Shown here piece by piece: positions 7,267-14,882 of a DNA stretch of 16,238 nt. The notes beneath the pieces are model-generated. The model ran no database searches and had not been told where the DNA came from. It was given only the letters and a program-made list of their open reading frames with translations. Positions within the stretch are counted from its first letter, which is position 1; the number at the start of each line of letters is the position of its first letter. The translations under genes were made by a program, and so were the position numbers. The DNA comes from Parvularcula sp964342585 (GTDB lineage Bacteria; Pseudomonadota; Alphaproteobacteria; Caulobacterales; Parvularculaceae): contig CAYFHK010000056.1 of assembly GCA_964342585.1 (NCBI GenBank), positions 1 through 16,238 on the forward strand, written 5' to 3'.

Positions 7267-7279
7267 ATGTAATCTACAT
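7267..7279. promoter_or_regulatory. 13-bp palindrome, candidate operator 2
   Basis: ATGTA-ATC-TACAT is a second perfect 13-bp inverted repeat with the same 5-3-5 layout as the one at 7246-7258. The two centres (7252 and 7273) are 21 bp apart, two helical turns, so both sites would face the same side of the DNA. The surroundings are AT-rich, as expected for a promoter region. Confidence 0.38.
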
Positions 7280-7414
7280 CTTGGTCGATCGCTCAACTGT
7301 TGCAGCGGCGTTATTCCGTGTGCGCAAAGCAATTTGTTGTGAGCGGTTTTGGCGGGCCAGTCGCCGATCTTCTGGCGATGCGCTAAGGGCGTATGAACGC
7401 CGAAGGCAGACAAC

Positions 7415-8026
7415 ATGACGATTACCGCATCGATCGCCGCGGGACAGCGAGTCGGTCTCCTTGGGGGCTCGTTTAATCCAGCCCACCAAGGCCATATCGA
7501 GATCACCGAAGCGGCGCGGCGGCAGCTGCGGCTCGATCAATGCTGGTGGCTTGTCAGCCCCGGCAATCCGCTAAAGGATCCGAGCATTTACGGCGCTCTT
7601 GATGATCGATGCGCGCTGGCATCGGCGATGGCGCAGGGCCGACCGTGGCTTCGTGTCACAGCCATCGAGGACCGTTTGGGGACACGATACACAATCGACA
7701 CGCTCAAAGCGCTGACAACGCGGTTCGCCAGCACCCGGTTCGTCTGGCTCATGGGCGCCGACAATCTGGCGAGCTTTCATCAGTGGCGTGACTGGCGCGG
7801 CATTGCGGCCGCCATGCCAATTTGCGTGGTCAGTCGCCCCGGCTATGCGCAGGCGGCGTTGGCCAGTCCTGCTGCGCGGGTTCTCGCACAATATCGCCGC
7901 CGGGAAGAGGAAGCGGTCAATTTGGCGAGCCTGACACCGCCAGCATGGATCTACCTTTCGGCGGTGCACAATCCGATCAGTTCAACGGCTTTGAGGGCAG
8001 CAGAGGACCCCTTTAGCAAGAGCTGA
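7415..8026 (+). CDS. nadD: Nicotinate-nucleotide adenylyltransferase
   Basis: A 203-residue cytosolic enzyme transferring AMP from ATP to nicotinate mononucleotide to give deamido-NAD, the penultimate step of NAD synthesis. The nucleotidyltransferase HxGH motif is in GGSFNPAHQGH (residues 17-27), WWLVSPGNPLKD is the substrate loop, WLMGADNLASFHQW is the NadD signature, and the second nucleotide motif ISSTALR is at about 188-194. ATG 7415 has GAAGG 8 nt upstream. The gene starts the nadD-rsfS-rlmH-envC-ctpA block; the proA gene that often precedes it in relatives is replaced here by the divergent egtBD operon. Confidence 0.95.
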   Translation: MTITASIAAGQRVGLLGGSFNPAHQGHIEITEAARRQLRLDQCWWLVSPGNPLKDPSIYGALDDRCALASAMAQGRPWLRVTAIEDRLGTRYTIDTLKALTTRFASTRFVWLMGADNLASFHQWRDWRGIAAAMPICVVSRPGYAQAALASPAARVLAQYRRREEEAVNLASLTPPAWIYLSAVHNPISSTALRAAEDPFSKS

Positions 8027-8071
8027 GTCGCTGCTATATAGATAGTGCTCTCACAATGGAGAGTGTCTTTT

Positions 8072-8551
8072 GTGGAGGCCAGACTGATCGCTCAGTCCGC
8101 ACCGGCGGCTTACCCCGCCAACATAAATTCGATTGGCGCAACGAATGGGTCGTCTTCGAACTTGAAATCCCTGATTTTGAACCGGCTCGATGAAGAGCAA
8201 GCAAACGACGTCGTGTCGATCGACCTGGCGGGCAAATCTGACGTGGCCGATGCCATGATCATCGCCTCAGGTCGTTCACAGCGTCATGTCGGCGCTGTTG
8301 CTGATAAAATCGCACGCGAGCTCAAAGAGGCGGGCCATGGCACGGTCTCCATCGAGGGCCTGCCGGCTTGCGATTGGGTGCTGATCGATGCGGGCGATGT
8401 GATCGTCCATCTGTTCCGCCCCGAAGTTCGCGACTTTTATCGTCTCGAGCGGATTTGGGCGCCGGAGCTTTTTGCGGGCGATAGCGATCCCGCTGCCGGG
8501 TTCAGCCCGTCTCTCGATGCGGTGGAAGTCGCATCAACGCGCGAAAGTTAA
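8072..8551 (+). CDS. rsfS: Ribosomal silencing factor RsfS
   Basis: RsfS binds ribosomal protein L14 on the large subunit and blocks subunit joining when nutrients fall. The core begins NLKSLILNRLDEEQANDVV and continues through IDLAGKSDVADAMIIASGRSQRHV, VSIEGLPACDWVLIDAGDVIVHLF and RPEVRDFYRLERIWAPE, all typical. The start is uncertain: GTG 8072 is chosen because GGAGAG lies 8 nt upstream and gives 159 residues; GTG 8045 and GTG 8063 are in frame. Either way the N-terminus has about 30 residues more than the shortest family members. It follows nadD by about 45 bp; a TGCTATATA sequence in that gap could be a weak extended -10. The TAA stop is in frame with rlmH directly after it. Confidence 0.9.
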   Translation: MEARLIAQSAPAAYPANINSIGATNGSSSNLKSLILNRLDEEQANDVVSIDLAGKSDVADAMIIASGRSQRHVGAVADKIARELKEAGHGTVSIEGLPACDWVLIDAGDVIVHLFRPEVRDFYRLERIWAPELFAGDSDPAAGFSPSLDAVEVASTRES

Positions 8552-8554
8552 AAC

Positions 8555-9055
8555 CTGCTCGACATTTCCCTTCTTGCCGTGGGCAAAGACGCCTCGGGGT
8601 CACCCACGGCAACCTTGACCGATACCTATTTGGGTCGTGCCGGCGATTTGGGCCGCGGCCTTGGTATTGCGCCCCCTCAGCTAAAGGTCGTTGATGCGCC
8701 GAAGGCCCTCGATGGCCCGGCAAAGTCGCAGCGCGAAGGTCAGCTGCTCAGCGCAGCGCTTCCTGACAAAGGCTCAATCGTTCTGCTCGATGAACGCGGC
8801 AAAGACTGGTCGTCCACCGAGTGGGCAAATTTTGTGGATCATGCGCGTCAGTCTGGCGAGGGTGGGCTGAGCTTTGTTATCGGGGGGGCGGACGGTTTCG
8901 CCGATGACTTCGAAATGTCGCTTCGGGCGCGTGGACCTCGGAAAGTTTGCTTCGGGCGCGCGACCTTGCCGCATAAGCTTGTCCGCGTGCTGGTCGCCGA
9001 ACAAATCTATCGGGCGTTGAGCCAGTTGGCCGGCCACCCCTATCATCGCGCGTAG
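8555..9055 (+). CDS. rlmH: 23S rRNA (pseudouridine-1915-N3) methyltransferase, non-canonical start
   Basis: A SPOUT-fold methyltransferase that modifies pseudouridine 1915 in helix 69 of 23S rRNA, using SAM. The knot region is visible: LLDERGKDWSSTEWANF, FVIGGADGF, and the C-terminal PHKLVRVLVAEQIYRAL...GHPYHRA. RlmH proteins start with a short strand ending in AVGK; here LLDISLLAVGK is encoded from CTG 8555, 3 nt after the rsfS stop and in the same frame. No ATG, GTG or TTG lies between that stop and GTG 8579; starting at 8579 would remove the conserved strand and has no Shine-Dalgarno. A weak GAAAG lies 7 nt before CTG 8555. The function is secure; the start is inferred. Confidence 0.85.
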   Translation: MLDISLLAVGKDASGSPTATLTDTYLGRAGDLGRGLGIAPPQLKVVDAPKALDGPAKSQREGQLLSAALPDKGSIVLLDERGKDWSSTEWANFVDHARQSGEGGLSFVIGGADGFADDFEMSLRARGPRKVCFGRATLPHKLVRVLVAEQIYRALSQLAGHPYHRA

Positions 9056-9122
9056 GCCGGTTGACGCATTGGCGTCTAGCCAACCATTTGTTGACCTTCA
9101 CTGGGCCAAGGAAGGCACGGGT

Positions 9123-10346
9123 GTGCCGCTTTTGCGCGAGGGCCGTTTGCGATCTCGAGATTGGCGTCGTTGGGCAATGATCGGGGTGATTGGAGCGATG
9201 GCTCTGGCGCCTGTGCCTTCGCTTGCGCAGTCCTCTTCGCCGCGAGCCCAAGAAGAGGCAGAGCGGCTTCGCGAAATCGAAGAGCGGCGCGCTGACAATG
9301 CGCGACGGGCCCAAGCGCTGCGCGATCGCACGGCGGCAGCCGAGGCGGCGCTTGCGGCGCTCAAAGCGCGTCTCGTGGCCACGGCCGATAGCCTCCAAAC
9401 CGCTGAGCGGCGGGCGACCGAAGTGGAAGATCGCCTGGCGGAATTGATTGCCGAAGAAACCGAAGTGCAGGCGGATCTGGCGGTGCGCCGGGAAGAGATC
9501 AGTAGCGTTCTTGCGGCGCTTCAATCACTTGAGCGCTCCAGACCGCCTGCACTCGCGGTTAGTCCAGACGATGCGAATAGCGCAGCGATCGCGGCGATTG
9601 CCTTGGCGGCGATCACCCCAGAAATCCAAGCCGAGGCAGAGGCCCTCAGGGCAGCTTTTGAGCGGTTAGAAGGGCTACGCAGCGACATGGTTGCGGAGCG
9701 CCGCGCGCTCGAAGAGGCGGAAACGGCGCTATCTGAGCGAAGCCGTTTGCTCGAGGATCTGCTTGCCGAACGCGAGGCCGCCCAAGCGCAGGATACGGCC
9801 CAGCTTCGTCGCCTTGCTGCGGAGGATGCGCGCCTTGCCCGAGAGGCGGACACACTCCGCGATCTGCTCGCCGGAATTGAGCGCCGCACCCGCGGCAACG
9901 AAACGAACGCGGCTGAGCTGACGGCCGGCGGACCTGAAATCTATGCGCGGCTGCCCGATTTGTTCAGCGCTGCGCAATCATTGCTGCCGCTGCCGGCATC
10001 GGGACGGATCTCAAGCCGATATGGCGATCGGATCGACGGCGGTGGCCGGGCCGAAGATGTGACGCTGACCACGCGGCCAGGCGCGGTGGTGACGGCGCCC
10101 TTCCGTGGTCAAATCGCTTGGGCGGAGCCGTTTGGCCGTCTGGGGAATGTGATCATTATCGATGTCGGTGAGAATTATCGTCTCGTCCTCATTGGCCTTG
10201 GGTCGCTCGACGTTCGGCGGGGCGAAATCGTTCGCGCCGGCGAACCCCTGGGCACAATGTCGCGCGACGGACCGGGGCTCTTGCGCTTCCAAATCCGTCG
10301 ACAGAATGTGCCGGTGGATCCCATGCCGTGGCTGCGACAGCTTTGA
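9123..10346 (+). CDS. EnvC-like murein hydrolase activator with degenerate LytM domain
   Basis: About 407 residues. An Arg-rich n-region (LLREGRLRSRDWRRW) leads to a hydrophobic signal segment (MIGVIGAMALAPVPSLAQ), so it is exported. Residues about 40-270 form a long coiled coil rich in Glu, Arg, Ala and Leu heptads. The last ~110 residues are an M23/LytM domain: LPASGRISSRYGDRI, GAVVTAPFRGQIAWAEPFG, NVIIIDVGENYRLVLIG, GEPLGTM and LLRFQIRRQNVPVDPMPWL. The zinc ligands of active M23 enzymes are missing (LHFE reads LRFQ, and the HxH site is gone), as in EnvC, which activates cell-wall amidases at division. GTG 9123 has AAGGAAGG 7 nt upstream; TTG 9069 and ATG 9177 are alternatives. Confidence 0.88.
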   Translation: MPLLREGRLRSRDWRRWAMIGVIGAMALAPVPSLAQSSSPRAQEEAERLREIEERRADNARRAQALRDRTAAAEAALAALKARLVATADSLQTAERRATEVEDRLAELIAEETEVQADLAVRREEISSVLAALQSLERSRPPALAVSPDDANSAAIAAIALAAITPEIQAEAEALRAAFERLEGLRSDMVAERRALEEAETALSERSRLLEDLLAEREAAQAQDTAQLRRLAAEDARLAREADTLRDLLAGIERRTRGNETNAAELTAGGPEIYARLPDLFSAAQSLLPLPASGRISSRYGDRIDGGGRAEDVTLTTRPGAVVTAPFRGQIAWAEPFGRLGNVIIIDVGENYRLVLIGLGSLDVRRGEIVRAGEPLGTMSRDGPGLLRFQIRRQNVPVDPMPWLRQL

Positions 10347-10490
10347 AGACAGGGAATCGCCGATCTGTTAAGGAAATCTCGGCGCCCCTATCTTATCCTT
10401 CATCGTCGCGGCAGTGTTGAGGGCTTTGCCAGCATGGCCGCGCCGTGTCAGAGTGCTATTTGCCGACTTCATATTTGTTGAGATCCTCGA

Positions 10491-11984
10491 ATGACCCCAT
10501 TCCGACCGCGTACGCCCCTCAGCCGCAATGGCAGCGTGAATAACGGTGCCTCGCTCGGCGCACTCGCCGCCGCTGCCATCGCGGGCAGCGTCGTGACGGC
10601 TGCCTTTTTGACGACGGGTTTCGCGCGGTCTGGCTTCGATGCCGATACGTTCAGACAGCTCGATCTTTTCGGCGAAGTGTTCGAGCAGGTTCATGAGAAT
10701 TACGTCTCCGACCCTGAGGACAAGTTGCTGATCGAGGGGGCCATCGATGGCATGCTCTCGAGCCTTGATCCCCATTCCAGCTACCTCAAGCCGGATGATT
10801 ACGACCGGATGCAAGAGCAAACCCGTGGCTCTTTCGCGGGGCTGGGCATCCAGGTGACCCAAGAGACGGAAGGTCCGGGCAAGGGCCTCGTCAAAGTGAT
10901 CTCGCCGATCGATGACACGCCTGCGGCGCGGGCGGGCCTCGAGCCGAATGATCTAATCTATGAAATTGATGGCGAATCCGTCTTCGGCATGACCCTCGAC
11001 GAAGCAATCGGCCTGATGAAGGGCCCGCGCGGGACGCCGGTCGACATCAAACTCATCCGTGAGGACCAGGACGAGCCACTCGAATTCACTATCGTGCGCG
11101 ATATCGTGACGGTCAGCCCCGTGACGGGCCGTCTTGAGCGCGACTCGATCGGCGTGGTTCGAGTCACCGGCTTTACAGCGCAAACGGAGAAAAAACTCCG
11201 CGATGCGATCCGCGACCTCGATGCGGAGGTGCCTGGCGGCTTGAAGGGGCTCGTGCTCGATCTGCGCAATAACCCCGGTGGTCTGTTGGATCAGGCTGTG
11301 GGCGTTTCGAACGTGTTTTTGGACGGCGGCGAGATTGTCTCAACACGCGGTCGCCGGCCGAAAGATTCGCTTCGCGAAGTTGGCGAGCCTGGCGAGCTGC
11401 TGGGCGGGGTGCCGATTGTTGTGATCGTCAATGGGGGCTCAGCCTCAGCATCAGAGATTGTTGCGGGCGCCCTGCAAGACCGAAATCGCGCCTTGCTGCT
11501 CGGTACGAAAACCTTCGGCAAAGGCTCAGTGCAAACGGTGTTGCCGCTGCAAAATGGTCTCAATGGCGCGCTTCGATTGACGACGGCGCGCTATTACACG
11601 CCATCGGGCCGCTCCATTCAGGCGCAAGGCATCGTACCTGACATTGTCATGCCAATTACACGTCCGGGCGAAGATGCGCCGACGGAGCGTCGTCGCGAAG
11701 CAGACCTCCGCGGTGCGCTCGATGTGGCAGATGAGGGTGAAGAGACTGGCGACACGGTCTCACCAGCCGAAGACGAGATGACGACGGCGCAACAAATTCT
11801 GCTTGAAGGTCAGCAGAAGCTCAAAAAAGACAAGCAGGCGGAAGAAAACGAAACGGCCCTGTTCGTTGAAGCGGTTGAATGCCCGCTCGAAGAAGATTGT
11901 CAGCTGAACCGCGCGCTGGATCTGCTGCAAGATCGTCAGACCTATGCTGAGCTTTTAGCGGATGCCGGCGCGATCGACCGGTGA
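10491..11984 (+). CDS. ctpA: Carboxyl-terminal processing peptidase (S41A)
   Basis: A 497-residue periplasmic serine protease. After a Pro/Arg-rich start, a signal anchor spans about residues 20-45. Then come the cap region LDPHSSYLKPDDYDRM, a PDZ domain (GSFAGLGIQVTQE... about 110-200, with TPAARAGLEPNDLIYEIDG), and the S41 core GLVLDLRNNPGGLLDQAV, GGSASASEIVAGALQD and GTKTFGKGSVQ. The Ser/Lys dyad is predicted at Ser319 and Lys344, with Gln348. An acidic/Gln-rich tail after about 395 ends with a C-terminal helix carrying ECPLEEDCQLNRALDLL. CtpA trims C-termini of envelope proteins and in several bacteria controls peptidoglycan hydrolases, fitting the envC neighbour 144 bp upstream. It is followed by a strong terminator. 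Confidence 0.95.
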   Translation: MTPFRPRTPLSRNGSVNNGASLGALAAAAIAGSVVTAAFLTTGFARSGFDADTFRQLDLFGEVFEQVHENYVSDPEDKLLIEGAIDGMLSSLDPHSSYLKPDDYDRMQEQTRGSFAGLGIQVTQETEGPGKGLVKVISPIDDTPAARAGLEPNDLIYEIDGESVFGMTLDEAIGLMKGPRGTPVDIKLIREDQDEPLEFTIVRDIVTVSPVTGRLERDSIGVVRVTGFTAQTEKKLRDAIRDLDAEVPGGLKGLVLDLRNNPGGLLDQAVGVSNVFLDGGEIVSTRGRRPKDSLREVGEPGELLGGVPIVVIVNGGSASASEIVAGALQDRNRALLLGTKTFGKGSVQTVLPLQNGLNGALRLTTARYYTPSGRSIQAQGIVPDIVMPITRPGEDAPTERRREADLRGALDVADEGEETGDTVSPAEDEMTTAQQILLEGQQKLKKDKQAEENETALFVEAVECPLEEDCQLNRALDLLQDRQTYAELLADAGAIDR

Positions 11985-12008
11985 TCGCCAACCCATTCTG
12001 AAGAGACG

Positions 12009-12041
12009 AAAGCGGCGCTGGTAGACAGCGCCGCTTTTTTT
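12009..12041 (+). terminator. Rho-independent terminator after ctpA
   Basis: A perfect 10-bp stem, AGCGGCGCTG (12011-12020) and CAGCGCCGCT (12026-12035), with a GTAGA loop, is followed by a run of seven T (12035-12041). Two more A/T pairs extend the stem base. It lies 25 bp after the ctpA stop. Read on the minus strand the T-run is only three, so it mainly ends the ctpA transcript, though it may also serve the convergent TerC-like gene. Confidence 0.93.
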
Positions 12042-12047
12042 GTCGGA

Positions 12048-12914
12048 TCACGTCCCTGGGCGATCCGGCGCTTGCAAGAACCCCACATCGGGTTCGGAAG
12101 TTGGCACACCTGCGCGCGCCGCCTCGGCCCGTTGGGCCATCAGCTTGTTGCGATACTGCGTTTGGACAGCGGCGATCGCGGCGATGATGAGGATCACGAG
12201 ATAAAAGCTCGCCTTCGACATCGCTTCAACTTCGTAACCGAAGAGCGCCATATCGGCGAGCTGGCCCGCATCGGTCACCAGCAAAACGCCGATCGCGAAG
12301 AGGCCAAACAGCCCCAAAACTTGATAGGCGCGGTTTTGCTCGAGAAAGCGCGCGACGTGATCTGAGAGCCAAATCATCAACACACATCCGGCGACCATCG
12401 CAGGGGCGATGACCATGAACTTATTCGTCAGCGCCACGGCCGAAAGCAAACTTGTGAAGCTGAAAGCGAGATTGGTGGCCACGATGAGGGTCAATGCGGC
12501 GCGCACAGATCTGCGGCCGGCGGCTTCGGCGTGTTCGAGGTGATCGACCGACAGCAGGTGAAAGATCTCTTTGATGGCGGTGTAGATGATCAGAATCCCG
12601 CCCATCAAGAGGGTGACCGCGCGCAAGGTGAATTCACCGTTGAGCATCGGCCCGAGGTCTATGCTGAACAGCGGCCGTGTGAATACCGAAAAGAGCAATA
12701 AGACCCCGATCAGCAGCACCAAACGAAAAGCGACGGCCACGCCGATACCGACCCGGCGCACCATCCGTTGCTCCGTCGGTTCGACCCGTCGGCTTTCGAT
12801 CGTAATGCAAAGAAGGTTATTGAAGCCCAGCACGGCTTGAAGCGCGAGCAGCATGATAAAGGTAAAGAGGCTCGACAGCGTGAAAACGCCCTCAAGACTG
12901 AAGATATCGGTCAT
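12048..12914 (-). CDS. TerC-family-like integral membrane protein with altered acidic sites
   Basis: A 288-residue inner-membrane protein with about seven to eight hydrophobic segments and a short charged tail. Its two halves match the TerC (YgdQ/YoaE-like) pattern: LALQAVLGFNNLLCITIESRR near residues 23-43, then RR..IG.A.AFRL.LL, LLMGGILIIYTAIKEIFH, and in the second half NLAFSFTSLLSAVAL near 148-162. TerC proteins are linked to metal or tellurite handling and manganese export. In the usual family the first motif reads LExVLGxDN and the second DxxFSxDS. Here those four acidic positions are Gln26, Asn32, Asn148 and Thr154, so ion transport may be lost or changed. The fold assignment is by pattern only. 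It converges with ctpA. Confidence 0.78.
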   Translation of the reverse strand: MTDIFSLEGVFTLSSLFTFIMLLALQAVLGFNNLLCITIESRRVEPTEQRMVRRVGIGVAVAFRLVLLIGVLLLFSVFTRPLFSIDLGPMLNGEFTLRAVTLLMGGILIIYTAIKEIFHLLSVDHLEHAEAAGRRSVRAALTLIVATNLAFSFTSLLSAVALTNKFMVIAPAMVAGCVLMIWLSDHVARFLEQNRAYQVLGLFGLFAIGVLLVTDAGQLADMALFGYEVEAMSKASFYLVILIIAAIAAVQTQYRNKLMAQRAEAARAGVPTSEPDVGFLQAPDRPGT

Positions 12915-13069
12915 GCAGCTCTTTGCTCCCTGCTTATTTTTTCAGTTTCATTCGCAGCGCTCGATTTAAGAAAGCGGTAACAGCCCGCGATACCCGTCTC
13001 TTCAATGAATGCAAACGGGCGGCGTTGGTTCGACGACATGTCGACCTGCGGCTTCCGAAAGCGTAGTGT

Positions 13070-14803
13070 ATGGTTAACGTCGGCATGGGGGCCTGGGGCG
13101 TGAGCATACCGAGCATAGAACTCAGCAATGCGGATCGCGAACAATTAAAGCGCGACTGCAAACAGGTGATGACGCGATTGGTCTCCCAATCGCCCGAAAT
13201 GCAGTCGACGCTTAATCGGGGCGAAAACCGGGCAGTGCGGGTGATCGGGGCCGTACCGGCGATCCTTATGGGCGGCCTCACAATGCTCGGGCTTTGGTTC
13301 GCGCGTGATCTCTTTGAGGGCTTGGGCATACTCAGCGACGACACATGGCGCTACGGCCTTGGGGCAGCCGTTGGTCTTGCCTTTTTGGTGTTCAACCCGC
13401 TTGCCGGTTGGCTCGACCACAACTTGATGCAGGCCTGGAGCGGTTATTTCATTTTTCGCCAAAAATGGCAGCAAGGGGACGAAGCGGCGCGCATTCTCGA
13501 TGCGGCCGAGAATCAGCTTCGCTACCGACCTGAACAAGTTGCGCCCGCATTAAGCTATGTCAGGTCGATCGAACCCAAGGCAAAGGGGCTGCCAAGCTCT
13601 CTTTGCGATGCGGTGGAAGGCTTCCCAAGCGCAGAGGGGCCACCGGCGCTCATCTTCAGAAAGTTCATCGAGCGAAAATATAAGACCCAATATCTCTCAC
13701 AGGGTCTCGAAACGGTCCGCAATGATGAGCAGACCGGTGCCTACCAAAAACGCTACTTTCTCCGTGCGCGCGGGGTGAGAAATGCCATTCGCATTCAGTT
13801 CTTGATGGATGAGCTGGGTGCGGTGCTGAGGGCAGAGATCCCCACCAATCCGGACTGGCAGCGAAGCTATTTCTCTGATCCTAGGTCTCAAGAAACAACG
13901 CTGTTCGATAGCCACGATTTGCATCAGCGATTTCGAACGGTGGCGCCCCACTATCGTTGGCCCGTGGCCACGTCTCGCGACGCGGTCGGCGAGACTGCGC
14001 TCTTCCGCATCATCACGGCGGTCGAAAATCCGATGCGGCAACCTGTCTATCTGATCACAGTGAAGGAGGTGATCGCGCTCTTTCCGACGGTGATCCGCGA
14101 GTTTCTCGAGGACGACGAAGAAACAGTTGAGGCGGACGATCCGCGTATCGAGGCGCTTCAGGAACAATATCTCCAGCTCCTCCAAACAATCGACGTAACG
14201 ATGTTCGGCAAGTGGGATCGTCGAACGCTGCGTCCTCGGGCGGAGGTGAACATTGTTCCGCAGACGATTTTGCGGAACGCGGCGCCGGCGGGCGAGGCGC
14301 CGGATTGGCAAATCCGCTGGGATCCGAATCGCATCAATTGGAGCCAGTTCGATGAGAGCGATGGGCAAACGCGCCGGGCATTCGCCGTTCTGGTGGAGGC
14401 GATTGATCGCGCGGGCAAAGCATCAACGCCGATCACCCTGACCCGAGGCGATGCGCTTCTGATCGACAATTTGCGCACGCTCACGGCGCGACGAGAGATC
14501 GAAACAGAGCAAATGCACCGCGTGAAACGTAGCGCCCTTTACCCACAATCTTGGTGGCTGCGTGGCTATTACGGGTTTCGGGTCCCAAATGATCCGGTCG
14601 GACCCTATGGTCAGCCGCTGGGTGCGGCATCGTCGAACTTCGAAGATGTCGATCCCGATGCGCCAGCGCTGGACGGGAAGAGTGATGCAAGTGGATCCGA
14701 CCAGTCGCTAAATGTCACCAACGCATCGTCCTTCGATGCCCAAGCGGATCTAGAAATAGAAGAAGACGCGTCACCGAAGCCGCTCATGTTGCGCCGCCGT
14801 TAG
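13070..14803 (+). CDS. Unrecognised membrane protein with a possible degenerate TauD/CAS-like oxygenase domain
   Basis: A 577-residue protein with no family confidently named. Residues 1-55 are polar; two membrane spans lie at about 56-78 and 94-115; the rest is soluble, ending in an acidic, Ser/Asp-rich tail and a basic PLMLRRR terminus. The soluble part contains VATSRDAVGETALFRI (about 300-315) and TRGDALLIDNLRTLTARRE (about 458-476), followed by SWWLRGYYGFR. The second resembles the GDxxxxDNxRxLHGR motif near the C-terminus of TauD/clavaminate-synthase-like Fe(II)/2-oxoglutarate oxygenases, but with Thr472 where the iron His would be. Ser302 sits where a first His could be. This is inference from motif shape. 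ATG 13070 is taken as the start; ATG 13085 and GTG 13100 are possible, and no site has a clear Shine-Dalgarno. Confidence 0.7.
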   Translation: MVNVGMGAWGVSIPSIELSNADREQLKRDCKQVMTRLVSQSPEMQSTLNRGENRAVRVIGAVPAILMGGLTMLGLWFARDLFEGLGILSDDTWRYGLGAAVGLAFLVFNPLAGWLDHNLMQAWSGYFIFRQKWQQGDEAARILDAAENQLRYRPEQVAPALSYVRSIEPKAKGLPSSLCDAVEGFPSAEGPPALIFRKFIERKYKTQYLSQGLETVRNDEQTGAYQKRYFLRARGVRNAIRIQFLMDELGAVLRAEIPTNPDWQRSYFSDPRSQETTLFDSHDLHQRFRTVAPHYRWPVATSRDAVGETALFRIITAVENPMRQPVYLITVKEVIALFPTVIREFLEDDEETVEADDPRIEALQEQYLQLLQTIDVTMFGKWDRRTLRPRAEVNIVPQTILRNAAPAGEAPDWQIRWDPNRINWSQFDESDGQTRRAFAVLVEAIDRAGKASTPITLTRGDALLIDNLRTLTARREIETEQMHRVKRSALYPQSWWLRGYYGFRVPNDPVGPYGQPLGAASSNFEDVDPDAPALDGKSDASGSDQSLNVTNASSFDAQADLEIEEDASPKPLMLRRR

Positions 14804-14834
14804 GCGCGTGCTAACCGCCCGCGAAATTTGCGGC

Positions 14835-14850
14835 TCGGTCAATCGACCGA
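14835..14850. promoter_or_regulatory. Palindrome in the atpH upstream region
   Basis: TCGGTC-AATC-GACCGA, a 6-bp perfect inverted repeat with a 4-nt spacer, lies 77 bp before the atpH start. A TTTATA sequence follows at 14856-14861 and might be a -10 element, although no well-spaced -35 was found. It could be an operator; this is weak on its own. Confidence 0.22.
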
Positions 14851-14882
14851 CGCTGTTTATAGCAATCCAAATGATCTCCCGC

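Noticed and set aside
7225..7506. A 93-codon minus-strand frame across the egtB-nadD gap
   Set aside because: It overlaps the start of nadD, has no recognisable domain, and the gap composition with palindromes fits a control region better.
8010..8040. A possible promoter before rsfS with an extended -10 (TGCTATATA)
   Set aside because: The matching -35 (TTTAGC) is poor, and rsfS is probably read from the upstream nadD transcript; kept only as a note in the rsfS entry.
10434..10481. A 15-codon open frame between envC and ctpA, a possible leader peptide
   Set aside because: It has no ribosome-binding site, no repeated codons of one amino acid and no attenuator-like hairpins next to it.
13697..14368. 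A 223-codon frame on the minus strand inside the large membrane protein gene
   Set aside because: It is fully antisense to a longer frame, rich in Arg/His/Leu without domain-like patterns, and has no promoter or ribosome site; it looks like a shadow frame.
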